Origin: JAEXOD01 sp043805435
GTDB lineage: Bacteria; Bacteroidota; Ignavibacteria; Ignavibacteriales; Melioribacteraceae
Assembly: GCA_043805435.1 (NCBI GenBank)
Contig: JAZDHY010000111.1
Coordinates: forward strand, 14,290-78,289
Length of the DNA: 64,000 nt
Reading direction: 5' to 3'
Shown here: positions 18,236 through 28,169 of the stretch, in pieces
How positions within the stretch are numbered: the stretch's first letter is position 1
Layout: each line of letters starts with the position of its first letter
The notes under the pieces: model-generated
What the model saw: only the letters and a program-made list of their open reading frames with translations
Told to the model about the DNA's origin: nothing
The model's database searches: none
Translations under genes and position numbers: made by a program

Positions 18236-20104
18236 ATGAATAACAAGATTATTCTTATTGTTGAAGATGATGACGCACATTTTGATCTAATTCAAAGAAA
18301 TTTGGAATCGGAATCGTCCTTATATAAAATAGTACGAGCAAAAAGCATATCCGAAGCTAAATATTTTATTTTAAATAATAAATATATTATTATTTTAACA
18401 GACTGGCGGCTTCCCGATGGAGAGGGCATTGAGTTGTTTAATATTGGTCAATATTCAAAAAAACAACCTTTGGTTTTAATGACTAGTTATGGCAACGAAA
18501 ACTTAGCCGTAGAAGCAATAAAACTTGGTGCTTTGGATTATATTGTTAAATCGCCCGAGACGTTTAATAATTTACATTTTATTCTTCAACGAGCAATTCG
18601 CGAATGGGAATTATATGTTGAAAAAGAGAATATCCAAGCCGAGCTGCAAAAATCCGAGGAGATGTTACGGGCAATATATGATAATGCAAAAGATATAATT
18701 TTTATTAAAAACTCCAATTTCGAATATACAGTTGTTAACAAAGCATTTGCCGAACTGCATCAGAAAAGCATTAAAGAAATTATTGGTGTTACAGATAAAA
18801 AAATACTTAATTCCAACGAATTAAATTATATTAACAGCATCGACATTCGTGTTCTTAATGGCGAATCGGTTGATGAACAGCATTCGTTTATTATTAATAA
18901 TAAATCTACCGTTATACATACAGTAAAATCACCATTGTTTAATAAAAACGGTGAAATTATAGGTATTTGTGGTATTGGAAGAGATATTACGGAAAGAATA
19001 AAAGCAGATACAGATTTAAGAAAATTATCGCAAGCTGTTGAACAAAGCCCCGCAGGTATTATTATTACCGATATTAACGGCATAATTGAATATGTTAATC
19101 CAAGGCTGGAAGAGTTAACAGGTTATACGGTAAAAGAACTGACAGGTAAAAAACCAAACATTTTAAGATCAGGGGATAAAACAAAAGAAGAATATAAATC
19201 CTTATGGGATATTATTCTTTCGGGTAATAAGTGGTTTGGGGAAATGCGTAATATTAGAAAAACAGGAGAATTTTATTGGGCAATGACTTCTATTGCGCCA
19301 ATAAAAGACAACAATGGCAATATAATGCATTTTATTGGGGTTCAAGAAGATATTACAGAAAAAATAAAATTTGAAAAAGAATTAATTTTGGCAAAGGAAA
19401 AGGCAATAAAATCGGAAAAGGTAAAATCGGAGTTCCTTGCTCAAATGTCGCACGAAATTCGTACTCCAATTAATGCTCTTTTAAGTTTTTCGGGTTTGTT
19501 AAAATCGGAAATTGAAGATGAAATAAGTGAAGATTTAAAAAATATTTTTGAGTATATGGAAAGTTCAGGCAAAAGAATTATCCGCACTATTGATTTGCTG
19601 CTTAATATGTCTGAATTACAGTCCGGTTCATTTGAAATAAGCCCCAAAAATTTTGATTTGCAAAATAGAATCATACACTTTGTTTATCAGGAAAATGTTA
19701 ACGAGGCGAAAAAAAAGGGCTTGGCTTTTGAAATAATTAATGATTTAATTGAAAGTAAAATTTATGCCGACGAATATAGCACACATCAAATAATATCAAA
19801 TTTAGTTGAAAATGCCATTAAGTTTACTCCAAGCGGTTCTATAACTTTGCATATAAAAAGTGTTCCCAATAATGCCATTGTAATGGAAGTGATGGATACA
19901 GGAATAGGTATTTCGGAAGAATATATGGATAGTTTATTTACTCCGTTTACACAAGAAGAACAGGGATATTCGCGTAAATTTGAGGGAAACGGGCTAGGAC
20001 TTGCGATAGTAAAAAGATATTGTGAACTAAATAATGCTAAAATTGAAGTCGAAAGCAAAAAAGGGTTTGGGTCCACTTTTAGAGTGATTTTTCCCAATAA
20101 ATAA
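18236..20104 (+). CDS. Hybrid sensor kinase: receiver-PAS-PAS-HisKA-HATPase
   Basis: This 622-residue protein starts with a receiver domain (Asp56 in LTDWRLPDG, Lys in YIVKSPE), followed by two PAS domains (about 140-265 and 270-390), HisKA with His406 in MSHEIRTP, and HATPase_c (NLVENAIKFT, DTGIGI, GNGLGLAIVKR). The order receiver-first is that of response-regulator-activated kinases: phosphate from an upstream kinase could gate its own activity. It lies 5 bp after the Rcp1-like regulator and closes this four-gene signalling operon. No transmembrane segment is present. Confidence 0.92.
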   Translation: MNNKIILIVEDDDAHFDLIQRNLESESSLYKIVRAKSISEAKYFILNNKYIIILTDWRLPDGEGIELFNIGQYSKKQPLVLMTSYGNENLAVEAIKLGALDYIVKSPETFNNLHFILQRAIREWELYVEKENIQAELQKSEEMLRAIYDNAKDIIFIKNSNFEYTVVNKAFAELHQKSIKEIIGVTDKKILNSNELNYINSIDIRVLNGESVDEQHSFIINNKSTVIHTVKSPLFNKNGEIIGICGIGRDITERIKADTDLRKLSQAVEQSPAGIIITDINGIIEYVNPRLEELTGYTVKELTGKKPNILRSGDKTKEEYKSLWDIILSGNKWFGEMRNIRKTGEFYWAMTSIAPIKDNNGNIMHFIGVQEDITEKIKFEKELILAKEKAIKSEKVKSEFLAQMSHEIRTPINALLSFSGLLKSEIEDEISEDLKNIFEYMESSGKRIIRTIDLLLNMSELQSGSFEISPKNFDLQNRIIHFVYQENVNEAKKKGLAFEIINDLIESKIYADEYSTHQIISNLVENAIKFTPSGSITLHIKSVPNNAIVMEVMDTGIGISEEYMDSLFTPFTQEEQGYSRKFEGNGLGLAIVKRYCELNNAKIEVESKKGFGSTFRVIFPNK

Positions 20105-20447
20105 TTGTGACTTGTTTTGGCGGGAATGACTCTTTCTCGTAAATTCCTGAACTGAATATGCCGAAATTTTGTAATTGACGGTAAGAAATTTTATGGCATA
20201 GAGGAATCTCTTTTCGTTTTAGTATATTATTTGCCGTAATCGTTCGTTTTTCTATTTGTTGTTTTGTTTCTAATTGAATAGGCTGTTTGATTACGTTGGT
20301 GTTATTATTCTGAAATATTTTCTTTTATGTGGTTGGTTTTAGGTTCTATTAAAAATGTTTTATTTGGTTGATAAACCCGGATTTTGCAATAGAAAGTAAT
20401 AGAGTTGAAATTTTTAATCATCCAAACCAATTAGTGAGGAAAAGAAT

Positions 20448-20626
20448 CAGGGCTGAAGCCCGTTATATTTGTTTTATTGACCCCCAGCATGAATGCTGGG
20501 GTTATTTAAACGGGGATAAATAATAATATAAATAGTTTACTTATGATGAGTTATAAGGATTTTAAATAACCACGTCCTTTAGAACATGGGGAATAAAAAC
20601 CACACTACATGGCCTTTAGGCCTGAG
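20448..20626. repeat. Palindrome cluster with inverted outer ends (possible small mobile repeat)
   Basis: Four GC-rich palindromes stand in AT-rich surroundings: GGGCTGAAGCCC (20450-20461), CCCCAGCATGAATGCTGGGG (20482-20501), a decayed CCACGTCC...CATGG (20570-20589) and GGCCTTTAGGCC (20611-20622). The outer edges, TCAGGGC on the left and GGCCTGAG on the right, are nearly inverted repeats of each other. This series of hairpins resembles dispersed repeat families seen in several environmental phyla, and may be a non-autonomous element. Confidence 0.55.
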
Positions 20627-20782
20627 TTGAAAAGTATTATTATTAAATTATTTAACCCAAAATAAATTTATTTACATGTATATAATAAATGCAATTAAAT
20701 TTTCCATAACCTTATATTAATAAAGAGATTACAGAATATTATAATATCTAATGCAAAATCTGGGATAAATGTACTTTAAAAC

Positions 20783-20817
20783 AAAAAAGCCGATAATTAT
20801 ACATTATCGGCTTTTTT
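20783..20817. terminator. Strong bidirectional terminator
   Basis: GCCGATAAT (20789-20797) and ATTATCGGC (20803-20811) form a 9-bp stem with a 5-nt loop, flanked by A6 on the left and T7 on the right, so it works on both strands. It lies 21 bp past the stop of the minus-strand glycosidase gene and also faces the end of the signalling operon. Confidence 0.85.
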
Positions 20818-20838
20818 TAGGTTTATATAGATTAATAA

Positions 20839-23751
20839 CTATTTAACTAAAATCATTTTAATGGTTTTATTATAACCATTAGTATTAATGTTGCAAAAAT
20901 AAATTCCGCTTGTATATTGTGAAGCGTTAAAAATTTTATTATAAACTCCTGCTTCTATATTGTCATCTACTAATTTAATGACTTCATTTCCAAGTACGTC
21001 AAATATTTTAATTACAACATGTTGTGTAATGGGAATTTGAAATTTAATATTTGTTGTGGGGTTAAACGGATTTGGGTAATTTTGAAATAATGCAAATTCT
21101 GTGGGAATTACACTTGAAACTTCTATAACATTTGAATAACTGAAAGAACCGTTAAAATCCAATTGTTTAATACGATAAAGATATTTGTCAGCCGAAATAT
21201 CAATTTTATCTAAAAATGAATATTCGGAAGGGATTGTAGAAGTTCCGGCACCTTTAATAAATCCTACTTTTCCCCAGTCGGTATTTTCTACTTTTCTTTC
21301 AATTTCAAAACCGAGATTATTTTGTTCAGTGGCGGTATTCCAGTTTAGTAAAACACCGTTGGACGAAATTTTTCCTGTAAAACTTACTAATTCAACAGGT
21401 AATTGGGCATCATTTATTAATTGATAAGCACCATAACCATTATTTGTTGCAAGAACATAATAAATATATCTTCCCGGAGCTAAATATCTGTACGAAATGT
21501 CACCCGATGTTCCAATAGTATTTGCGTTTGCGCCAAGGGTTGGACTGGTTTCAACTACGGTTGCACTTGCCAATCCGTTTGAAATATCCAATACTTTGGC
21601 ATTTTCGTTATTTAAGCCATATTGGTAAATAATAAGGTATTTTTGTTCTCCGCTTATTATGTATCGCATCGAATTACTTCTGCTATCAACAACAGTAGTT
21701 GGCGCAGTTGCAACCAAAATGCCGGCAGACGTGTATTCGGTTGGGCGTACACTATTGCCATTTACAAAAATATTTGCATCACCTAATCCACGCGGATAAA
21801 CTGCAGGCGAAGTGCCAAGTGTTGTAACGCCTTGCAAAGTGATTTCGGTAGGAGTTTGATTAAATGAACCGTTATCCATTACCCATTTGTAAATTTTATT
21901 ACTGGCATTGGCTGCAGCGTAAACAACCGCTGTATTATTAGAGTATGAACCGACTACTGTAATTTTATCGCCTAATCTTCCTGTTGAACCTGTAAAAGTA
22001 ATTACAGCTTCTGCATCGGATAATTCGTTATTCCATTTATAGACTTTAAATGCAGCAGTTGAAGCATTTAAAGTCAAGTTCCCTGCAAAAATGAGACCAT
22101 CCTCAGACGTTTCAATATCGTTTATAGTATAAGTGCCACCAACGGTCCCAACAGTGCTTAAATTGCCTAATTGGTCGCCTGTTGAGGCATCAATAATATA
22201 AATATTTGGACGTGACACAAGATACAATCTTGGATTATTATTTACATAACCATATGCAAATCCTCTTTCTGTACTTCCCGAAGTTGAAAACCATGTTGGA
22301 AGGTTACCCAGTGTACTGCAATAAGACCAAACGGGAACTTGCTGATCTAATACTGTAACAGAAATAGTGTCACTTAGGTTGTTAACTGAACCTATAACAA
22401 TACCATTGCCGCATTGTAACGGTACAAAAAATCCATCTACATCAACATATCCGTTTATCCCCTCTACCTGCCATGTAAGTTCCGAAGCAGCAACATCAAT
22501 AGGATACCCCCAATGATCAATTGCGGTAACGATTATTTTTTTTGATTGTGTTGAATCAATTAAAATTTGACGTGGTGCCAGCGAAAAAGATTCGATTAAA
22601 TTTAAAACCGGAGTTTCAAGAACTGCCAATAATGCATTACCAACTGATCTTTCACTTCCATCAGATGGACTATTTACTACTTGATTGCGCACAACTAAAG
22701 CTGATGAACCACCTCCATCCAAGTTTACAGCATTATAACAGCCGATGGATTTCATATAATAGGCTAATTCGGAACAACTCATACCAACACTTGATGCGGG
22801 TTGTCTGCCGTCAACTACAAGAAAATAAATTTTTGTGCTGTCTTGATTTATACCAACTGCAGAGCGCGGGTGTTTGCTATCAGTAAAAGAAGCATCAAAT
22901 CCTTCGGATCCTGCAAAATTGCCGGGAATTACACCATTTGTTATTAATCTTGGGCCGCCGCCAGTCAGAGAAAAAAGGTTGCCTTTATCAAGGTTGGTTC
23001 CAATTTTTAACTTAATTGTATCCCCAATACTAATTTGATTCCGTAAAAAGCGTCCACATGAATCGTGACCCGAAATAACATAATAGTCTCCAATAGACAT
23101 GCTTCCTGTACCATCTTCTTTAGCTATTGCAACAAATCTAATTTCTTGATTAACAGCTAAAGGATCGATTAATTCTAATTTTACTTCAACACCCCATTGG
23201 TTTGTTAAGGTTGTTGCACCAATGTATTTGTTGTACAAAACCATTGTATTGGCTTCACGAGTTAAATTAACCGAATTAATATTAATAGTTGAATTATTTT
23301 TTGCTTTTATATAACCAGCAAAGCTAAATTTTTCGAACAATGGTTTTTTTGAATCGGTCAAACCAAACGATGTACGGCCGGAAGTTCTGCCCTGTGTAAA
23401 ATTATAATTAGTAACCATGGAGCTGCCTAAAAATCCATAAGGGTCGGTTGGTTCACTTATTCCAAAAAAATCGCCATTAACTGCACCTAAAACTAAGTGA
23501 CCGCTTCGGTTATTTCGTGCTGCCATTGAAGATGTTCTTTCAAAACCTGTTCCTAAAACATCGCGTGCTAATACAGTTTCAATTTTAATATCCTGCTGAG
23601 TAATATCAATCTCTAAAATTTTAATATTATAAGGATCTGTTTTTTTAACCGAATGATATTTTACACCGGGGCCAATTATTGTAACAGTCGAATCTTGTGC
23701 GTAATTTGTAATAAAACAAATAAACAATAAAAATAAAATAACTTTTTTCAT
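20839..23751 (-). CDS. T9SS-exported NAGPA-type phosphodiester glycosidase with DUF4623-like region
   Basis: This 970-residue secreted protein has a signal peptide (MKKVILFLLFICFITNYAQ), then a phosphodiester-glycosidase (NAGPA/DUF2233) domain of about residues 25-385. Landmarks are NGDFFGISEP, LTGGGPRLI, HPRSAVGI, FLVVDGRQ and the family hallmark NLDGGGSSALV. An Ig-like segment (about 390-470) and a DUF4623-like propeller region (about 480-780) follow. The C-terminus is a type A T9SS sorting domain: QNYPNPFNPTTNIKF, ending in KTIKMILVK. NAGPA relatives cleave sugar phosphodiesters; the substrate here is probably extracellular polymer but unknown. It implies that a type IX secretion system exists elsewhere in the genome. 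The gene stands alone with a strong terminator. Confidence 0.9.
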   Translation of the reverse strand: MKKVILFLLFICFITNYAQDSTVTIIGPGVKYHSVKKTDPYNIKILEIDITQQDIKIETVLARDVLGTGFERTSSMAARNNRSGHLVLGAVNGDFFGISEPTDPYGFLGSSMVTNYNFTQGRTSGRTSFGLTDSKKPLFEKFSFAGYIKAKNNSTININSVNLTREANTMVLYNKYIGATTLTNQWGVEVKLELIDPLAVNQEIRFVAIAKEDGTGSMSIGDYYVISGHDSCGRFLRNQISIGDTIKLKIGTNLDKGNLFSLTGGGPRLITNGVIPGNFAGSEGFDASFTDSKHPRSAVGINQDSTKIYFLVVDGRQPASSVGMSCSELAYYMKSIGCYNAVNLDGGGSSALVVRNQVVNSPSDGSERSVGNALLAVLETPVLNLIESFSLAPRQILIDSTQSKKIIVTAIDHWGYPIDVAASELTWQVEGINGYVDVDGFFVPLQCGNGIVIGSVNNLSDTISVTVLDQQVPVWSYCSTLGNLPTWFSTSGSTERGFAYGYVNNNPRLYLVSRPNIYIIDASTGDQLGNLSTVGTVGGTYTINDIETSEDGLIFAGNLTLNASTAAFKVYKWNNELSDAEAVITFTGSTGRLGDKITVVGSYSNNTAVVYAAANASNKIYKWVMDNGSFNQTPTEITLQGVTTLGTSPAVYPRGLGDANIFVNGNSVRPTEYTSAGILVATAPTTVVDSRSNSMRYIISGEQKYLIIYQYGLNNENAKVLDISNGLASATVVETSPTLGANANTIGTSGDISYRYLAPGRYIYYVLATNNGYGAYQLINDAQLPVELVSFTGKISSNGVLLNWNTATEQNNLGFEIERKVENTDWGKVGFIKGAGTSTIPSEYSFLDKIDISADKYLYRIKQLDFNGSFSYSNVIEVSSVIPTEFALFQNYPNPFNPTTNIKFQIPITQHVVIKIFDVLGNEVIKLVDDNIEAGVYNKIFNASQYTSGIYFCNINTNGYNKTIKMILVK

Positions 23752-24240
23752 ATCATACCTAATAACTATTAATAAAATAATAACTTAACATTCAACAACT
23801 TAAATTACAAAAAATTGCTTTAATGCCAAAATTAAATAAACATCAAATCTTAAGTGAATAATACCAATGTAAATATTTTTCATTATTTAATTTTTGGATC
23901 AAATTTATACATTACACCGGTTAAATTCTGTTTATTAAAGGAAATTATTTGATTTGCTGGATATTCCTTTGGTGGAGTAACAATAAAAGACAAGCGGGTT
24001 TACAAAAATCTGATTCAAACAAAAGGAATTTCTATAGAATAATTGCGTAATTACCTAAATATTTAATAGAGTTATTTCTTCTAATTCGATTTTTTTATGC
24101 AACAATCACTAAAAATAAAAAAATCAAATTAAAAAAGATTATTAAATGATTTGCAAAAGAATAAAATTTATTTTATAATATTATAGATAATTATTATTGG
24201 AAATTACAGATTTTACCAACATTTAAAAGCGGGTTAAAAG
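23752..24240. other. Divergent intergenic region
   Basis: These 489 bp separate the glycosidase gene (minus) from the kinase-FGE gene (plus) and must hold both promoters. It is strongly AT-rich with poly-A/T stretches. I see no ORF, hairpin or repeat worth naming and no promoter match good enough to annotate. Confidence 0.6.
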
Positions 24241-25815
24241 ATGAATTACAGTAATAAAAAGAATAAAAAAATTACAGAGGATTTAGAGGGCTATACAATT
24301 ATAAATAAAATTGGCGAAGGTGGAATGGGAGAGGTTTTTCTTGCCGTAGATAATAAACTTGGCTTAAAAGTTGCAATTAAATTACTGCCGCCGGAACTAA
24401 TACTTGCTGCTGAATTAATTGAAAAATTTAAGCAGGAAACTGAAGTTCTAAAGTCTTTGATTCATGCAAACATTTCTGCATTTTTTAACTTTTTTGAGGA
24501 ACAAAATTATTCGTATGTTGTTTTGGAATATGTACAAGGGAAAACGCTAAAGGAAATAATAAAACAAACCGGTGCAATAGAAGAAAAACGCGCCTTAAAT
24601 ATTTTCCGGCAAATGTTGGAAGGTATTGGTTTTGCCCATCAAAAAGGAATCATTCACTGCAATTTGAAGCCGGAAAACATTATGCTTGATTTTAAGGATA
24701 ATGTTAAGATAATGGATTTTGGATTAGCAAAAATACCGGGTAATAGAGTGACTATTAAAACTGCAATAAATATGGGGACGTTATATTATTTATCGCCAGA
24801 ACAAATAAAAGCAGAAAAAAACATTGACAGACGATCCGATATTTATAGTTTGGGGACTATTTTATATGAAATGCTTACCGGTACTGTACCATTTAATACA
24901 AATGTTGAAAGTGATTATGAAATAATGAATGAAATTGTAACCGGAAGGGTCTTTAATCCGCGTAAAATTAAACCGGAAATAAGCGAACAAACGGCATTAG
25001 TAATTAGAAAGATGATGAATAAAGAAAAAGAAAAACGCTATTCAACCTGTTGCCAATGTGGTGTTCATTTATCAATCCGAAAAGATAAAATACCAACAGA
25101 ACCGATTTGTAAACCACAACCTCAGCTAAAAACTCGCAAACTAAAAAATTTTACTGAGCCGGAAATGATTTTAGTTGATACGGGAAGCTTTAACAGAGAA
25201 ATATCAAATGTGTTTGCTGTTGAAAAAATAACACGCCTTGTAAATTTAGATAGTTTTTATATTGGCAAATATCCGGTTACACAACAAGAATGGATTGAAA
25301 TTATGGGAAACAATCCAAGTAATTTTAAAGGTTACAATTTACCTGTTGAACTGGTTAGCTGGAATGATATTCAAATATTTATTGAAAAAATGAATACAAA
25401 AACGGGCAAATATTTTTATCTGCCAACGGAAGCAGAATGGGAATATGCCGCTCGAGGAGGAAATAAATCCGAAAAATTTATATATAGCGGTAGTAATAAT
25501 ATTGATAAGGTTGCTTGGTATTCGGGTAATTCGGAAAATAAAACTCATCCGGTTGGCAAAAAGAAACCTAACGAATTAGGAATTTATGATATGACCGGAA
25601 ATGTATGGGAATGGTGTTATGATTGGTATGATGACACTTATTATAAAAATAGTCCTGTTCATAATCCAAAAGGACCGGATGATGGTACAGACCGCATTCT
25701 AAAGGGAGGTTCATGGCTTAACTACGATGATGGCTGTCACACTTCAAATCGTAGCTGGGACAATCCCAATAACCGTAATCATTATAGCGGTTTTCGATTA
25801 GCAAGGAAAGTATAA
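24241..25815 (+). CDS. Serine/threonine kinase-like domain (HCN loop, predicted pseudokinase) fused to FGE-sulfatase domain
   Basis: In this 524-residue fusion residues about 18-275 are a PASTA/PknB-type kinase fold: glycine loop GEGGMGEVFLA, VAIK lysine K47 and DFG Asp159 are intact. The catalytic loop reads HCNLKPEN (139-146) instead of HRDLKPEN, so the catalytic base Asp is Asn141 and the preceding Arg is Cys. Residues about 300-524 are an SUMF1/FGE-sulfatase domain (LPTEAEWEYAARGG, DMTGNVWEWCYDW, GGSWLNYDDG, GFRLARKV). The cysteine pair of true FGly-generating enzymes is not seen near the C-terminus, so this is probably a binding or scaffold module. No membrane segment links the halves. 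The mutation sits in both codons of a well-preserved motif, so it is not a simple base-call error. Confidence 0.88.
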   Translation: MNYSNKKNKKITEDLEGYTIINKIGEGGMGEVFLAVDNKLGLKVAIKLLPPELILAAELIEKFKQETEVLKSLIHANISAFFNFFEEQNYSYVVLEYVQGKTLKEIIKQTGAIEEKRALNIFRQMLEGIGFAHQKGIIHCNLKPENIMLDFKDNVKIMDFGLAKIPGNRVTIKTAINMGTLYYLSPEQIKAEKNIDRRSDIYSLGTILYEMLTGTVPFNTNVESDYEIMNEIVTGRVFNPRKIKPEISEQTALVIRKMMNKEKEKRYSTCCQCGVHLSIRKDKIPTEPICKPQPQLKTRKLKNFTEPEMILVDTGSFNREISNVFAVEKITRLVNLDSFYIGKYPVTQQEWIEIMGNNPSNFKGYNLPVELVSWNDIQIFIEKMNTKTGKYFYLPTEAEWEYAARGGNKSEKFIYSGSNNIDKVAWYSGNSENKTHPVGKKKPNELGIYDMTGNVWEWCYDWYDDTYYKNSPVHNPKGPDDGTDRILKGGSWLNYDDGCHTSNRSWDNPNNRNHYSGFRLARKV

Positions 25816-25971
25816 TTATGAATTTAGAATTATAAATTATAAATTAAAACATAGTGTGAACTATTGTTTAGGTGGTATGCAAAAACAGGAGATTATACAA
25901 AACAATTATTAGCTGCCGATTGATGATCTTATCATTTAAAAGATTATTTGCAATCCTTATAATAAAAAAAA

Positions 25972-25995
25972 CACCTTTAACAAAGGTGCTTTTTT
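25972..25995. terminator. Bidirectional terminator between convergent genes
   Basis: CACCTTT (25972-25978) and AAAGGTG (25982-25988) with a 3-nt loop, A-rich on the left and a T run on the right. It separates the kinase-FGE gene (+) from the symporter gene (-). Confidence 0.8.
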
Positions 25996-26053
25996 CAAAT
26001 AGCTAACTTTTCGTTTAACAGGAAAACAAATTCTAATTAAAAAGTTTAAAAAA

Positions 26054-28150
26054 TTACATTTCTTTATCTGCTACAAGAATTTTACCATCAACAAATTGCG
26101 CACTTTCTCGATGTTCTTGAGTAATGTAAACCTTACCGTCTTCAAAGTGAGGTTTACCGTAAACTGCGTGAACTGATTTTAGTCCGCCCAGATAGCGTCT
26201 TGCATCACTTAAATAAACCAAATCGCCTTCATTAGCAGCCATTTTTTCCATATCTGTTTCGGAAAAATAAACATTATTACTCTCACCCGAAATGAGTTCC
26301 CAATTAACTTTAATAGCAGAACCTTCAATTTCGTTAGGTTTGCTGCCCTTAAATAGTTCTTTAGCACGTGCAATTGACCAAACTGTTAAACCTTCGGTGG
26401 ATTTTTGTTCATCATATTTTACATAATAAGTTGAAGTTAATGCTACTAAAACGGCCAAAATAAAATTGATTGCTAATAAAAGAAATAATGGTAATGGGGT
26501 AAAACATATTACAATAAAAAGAATAACAGAAACAACATCCATTATTATGATAATCCTTTTTACGTTTGGCGACTTTTTTAAGTTTTCTATATATGCTTTT
26601 AAGTATTTATGTATTAAAGTAATAAATACCGCCACTACAGTACAAGCCAATGTGTTATATAATGCTCCAATATAAATAAAAGGATGTGCAGCATCCATCG
26701 GAGTGCCATGAGCCAATGGCGCAATTAACTGAGCGGGAAATTTAGCCCCTAAAACCATTAATGTTAAACCGGCCACTAAAGAGGAAACAAGTGCAGCAGG
26801 AGAGAACTTTTTCCATAATACACCAAAAAATATTGCAACAACTAACGGTGGAGTTAAAGTTGAATGAAAATAACCGTGAGCTTCGTAAACAGTTGGAAAT
26901 TGGCTAAATGGTATAACCGATAAGGCTCCAAGTGCGGTCATAACAATAGAGGCGTAACGTGCTACTGCCAATTCCTGTTTTGCCTCTTGTTTTTCCGTAC
27001 CTCTTTTTTTATGAAAATATTTTTTTAGCGGTTGGTGTATATCGTATATATATATTGCGGCTGTTGCGTTAATAAAAGTACTTACAGTTGACATAAGGGC
27101 TGCAATTAACGCAGCAACTATAAAACCAAAAACACCCGGTTTTGCTATTAAATTGGCAACAACAATAAATATTTCGTCGGGTTTGATGTTTGGATTAATT
27201 AAATTTGGATTCATCTCCGATATTGCTTTTCCTATCCAGCCGGCATTACTTACTACAAGCGCGGCAATTGGAAGCATAAAAAAGAGATTAAATGTTGCTG
27301 CTTTACGTCCTTCATCTACGCTTTTTGTTGCCATAAAACGCATTAATAAACCCATATTCATAAATAAAAAGGCAACAGAACCATCAAAACCATCCTGCCA
27401 AAATATACCTACAAAATTAAAACTTGGCGGTTTATTAAAATCCGCAAAAGGTAATCGCCACGAAGGAGGTAAAAGATGCCAAAATGTATCTAATCCGCCA
27501 ATATAATTTAATCCTAGTATAAATAAAAGTACACCGGCAAAAAGTAAAATAATTCCTTGTACTAAATCTGTAAATATCACCGCAGTTTGTCCGCCAATGG
27601 TAATATAACTTCCCGTAAAAATAGCAGTTACTACTACAATGCCGGTTAATGAGACTTTTAATTGTAAACCAAATAGGGTTATATATTCCGGTAGTAGAGG
27701 AAGAAGAGCTTTACCAAGCGTTAAAAATCCAATACCTATATATCCAATAATATAAGCCAATAAAAATATTGTTACAAACGATCGGGCAGTTTTGCTAAAA
27801 CGTCTTTCAAAATATTCAGGAATAGAACGAATTTTAGAATAAATAACAATTGGCAGCCAGCCGAAAAAGAATAAAGGAATAAAAAACCAATCGTTCATAT
27901 ATGTCATTGTTGCAGAAATACCGTTTTCAAATCCTTTTGCAGAATATTTAATAAAACTATGACTGCTTACTCCTGTTGCAACAATAGAAAAAGCAATTAT
28001 CCACCACGTAAAACGTCTTCCGCCAAAAAAGAAATCGTTTGTTGTCCTATTATATTTGCTAAAATAAGTGCCAAATGCTGTAACAATTAAAAAATATATT
28101 ATAATTATTGCCCAATCTAATCCTGTGCCAATACTGTGATAACTTTCCAT
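26054..28150 (-). CDS. Sodium:solute symporter (SSS/SLC5 family)
   Basis: This 698-residue inner-membrane protein has about 13-14 hydrophobic spans and uses the sodium gradient to import a solute. The N-terminus shows the SSF pattern (FLIVTAFGTYFSKY, TNDFFFGGR, GVSSHSFIKYSAKG), and the unwound-helix sodium-site regions are conserved. The last ~120 residues are a hydrophilic cytoplasmic tail (WELISGESN ... VADKEM). SSF members carry sugars, proline, carboxylates or other solutes; the sequence alone does not fix the substrate. It lies 19 bp after a 70-residue two-TM protein and is probably its partner. Confidence 0.88.
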   Translation of the reverse strand: MESYHSIGTGLDWAIIIIYFLIVTAFGTYFSKYNRTTNDFFFGGRRFTWWIIAFSIVATGVSSHSFIKYSAKGFENGISATMTYMNDWFFIPLFFFGWLPIVIYSKIRSIPEYFERRFSKTARSFVTIFLLAYIIGYIGIGFLTLGKALLPLLPEYITLFGLQLKVSLTGIVVVTAIFTGSYITIGGQTAVIFTDLVQGIILLFAGVLLFILGLNYIGGLDTFWHLLPPSWRLPFADFNKPPSFNFVGIFWQDGFDGSVAFLFMNMGLLMRFMATKSVDEGRKAATFNLFFMLPIAALVVSNAGWIGKAISEMNPNLINPNIKPDEIFIVVANLIAKPGVFGFIVAALIAALMSTVSTFINATAAIYIYDIHQPLKKYFHKKRGTEKQEAKQELAVARYASIVMTALGALSVIPFSQFPTVYEAHGYFHSTLTPPLVVAIFFGVLWKKFSPAALVSSLVAGLTLMVLGAKFPAQLIAPLAHGTPMDAAHPFIYIGALYNTLACTVVAVFITLIHKYLKAYIENLKKSPNVKRIIIIMDVVSVILFIVICFTPLPLFLLLAINFILAVLVALTSTYYVKYDEQKSTEGLTVWSIARAKELFKGSKPNEIEGSAIKVNWELISGESNNVYFSETDMEKMAANEGDLVYLSDARRYLGGLKSVHAVYGKPHFEDGKVYITQEHRESAQFVDGKILVADKEM

Positions 28151-28169
28151 AATCCTTATTTCAATTTAT

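Larger units (their letters stand above)
20105..20838. other. Gene-free gap between convergent genes, with a hairpin repeat cluster
   Basis: This 734-bp gap separates the end of the signalling operon from the end of the secreted glycosidase gene. It contains no credible ORF. It holds the palindrome cluster at 20448-20626 and a strong bidirectional terminator at 20783-20817; the rest is plain AT-rich sequence. Confidence 0.7.
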
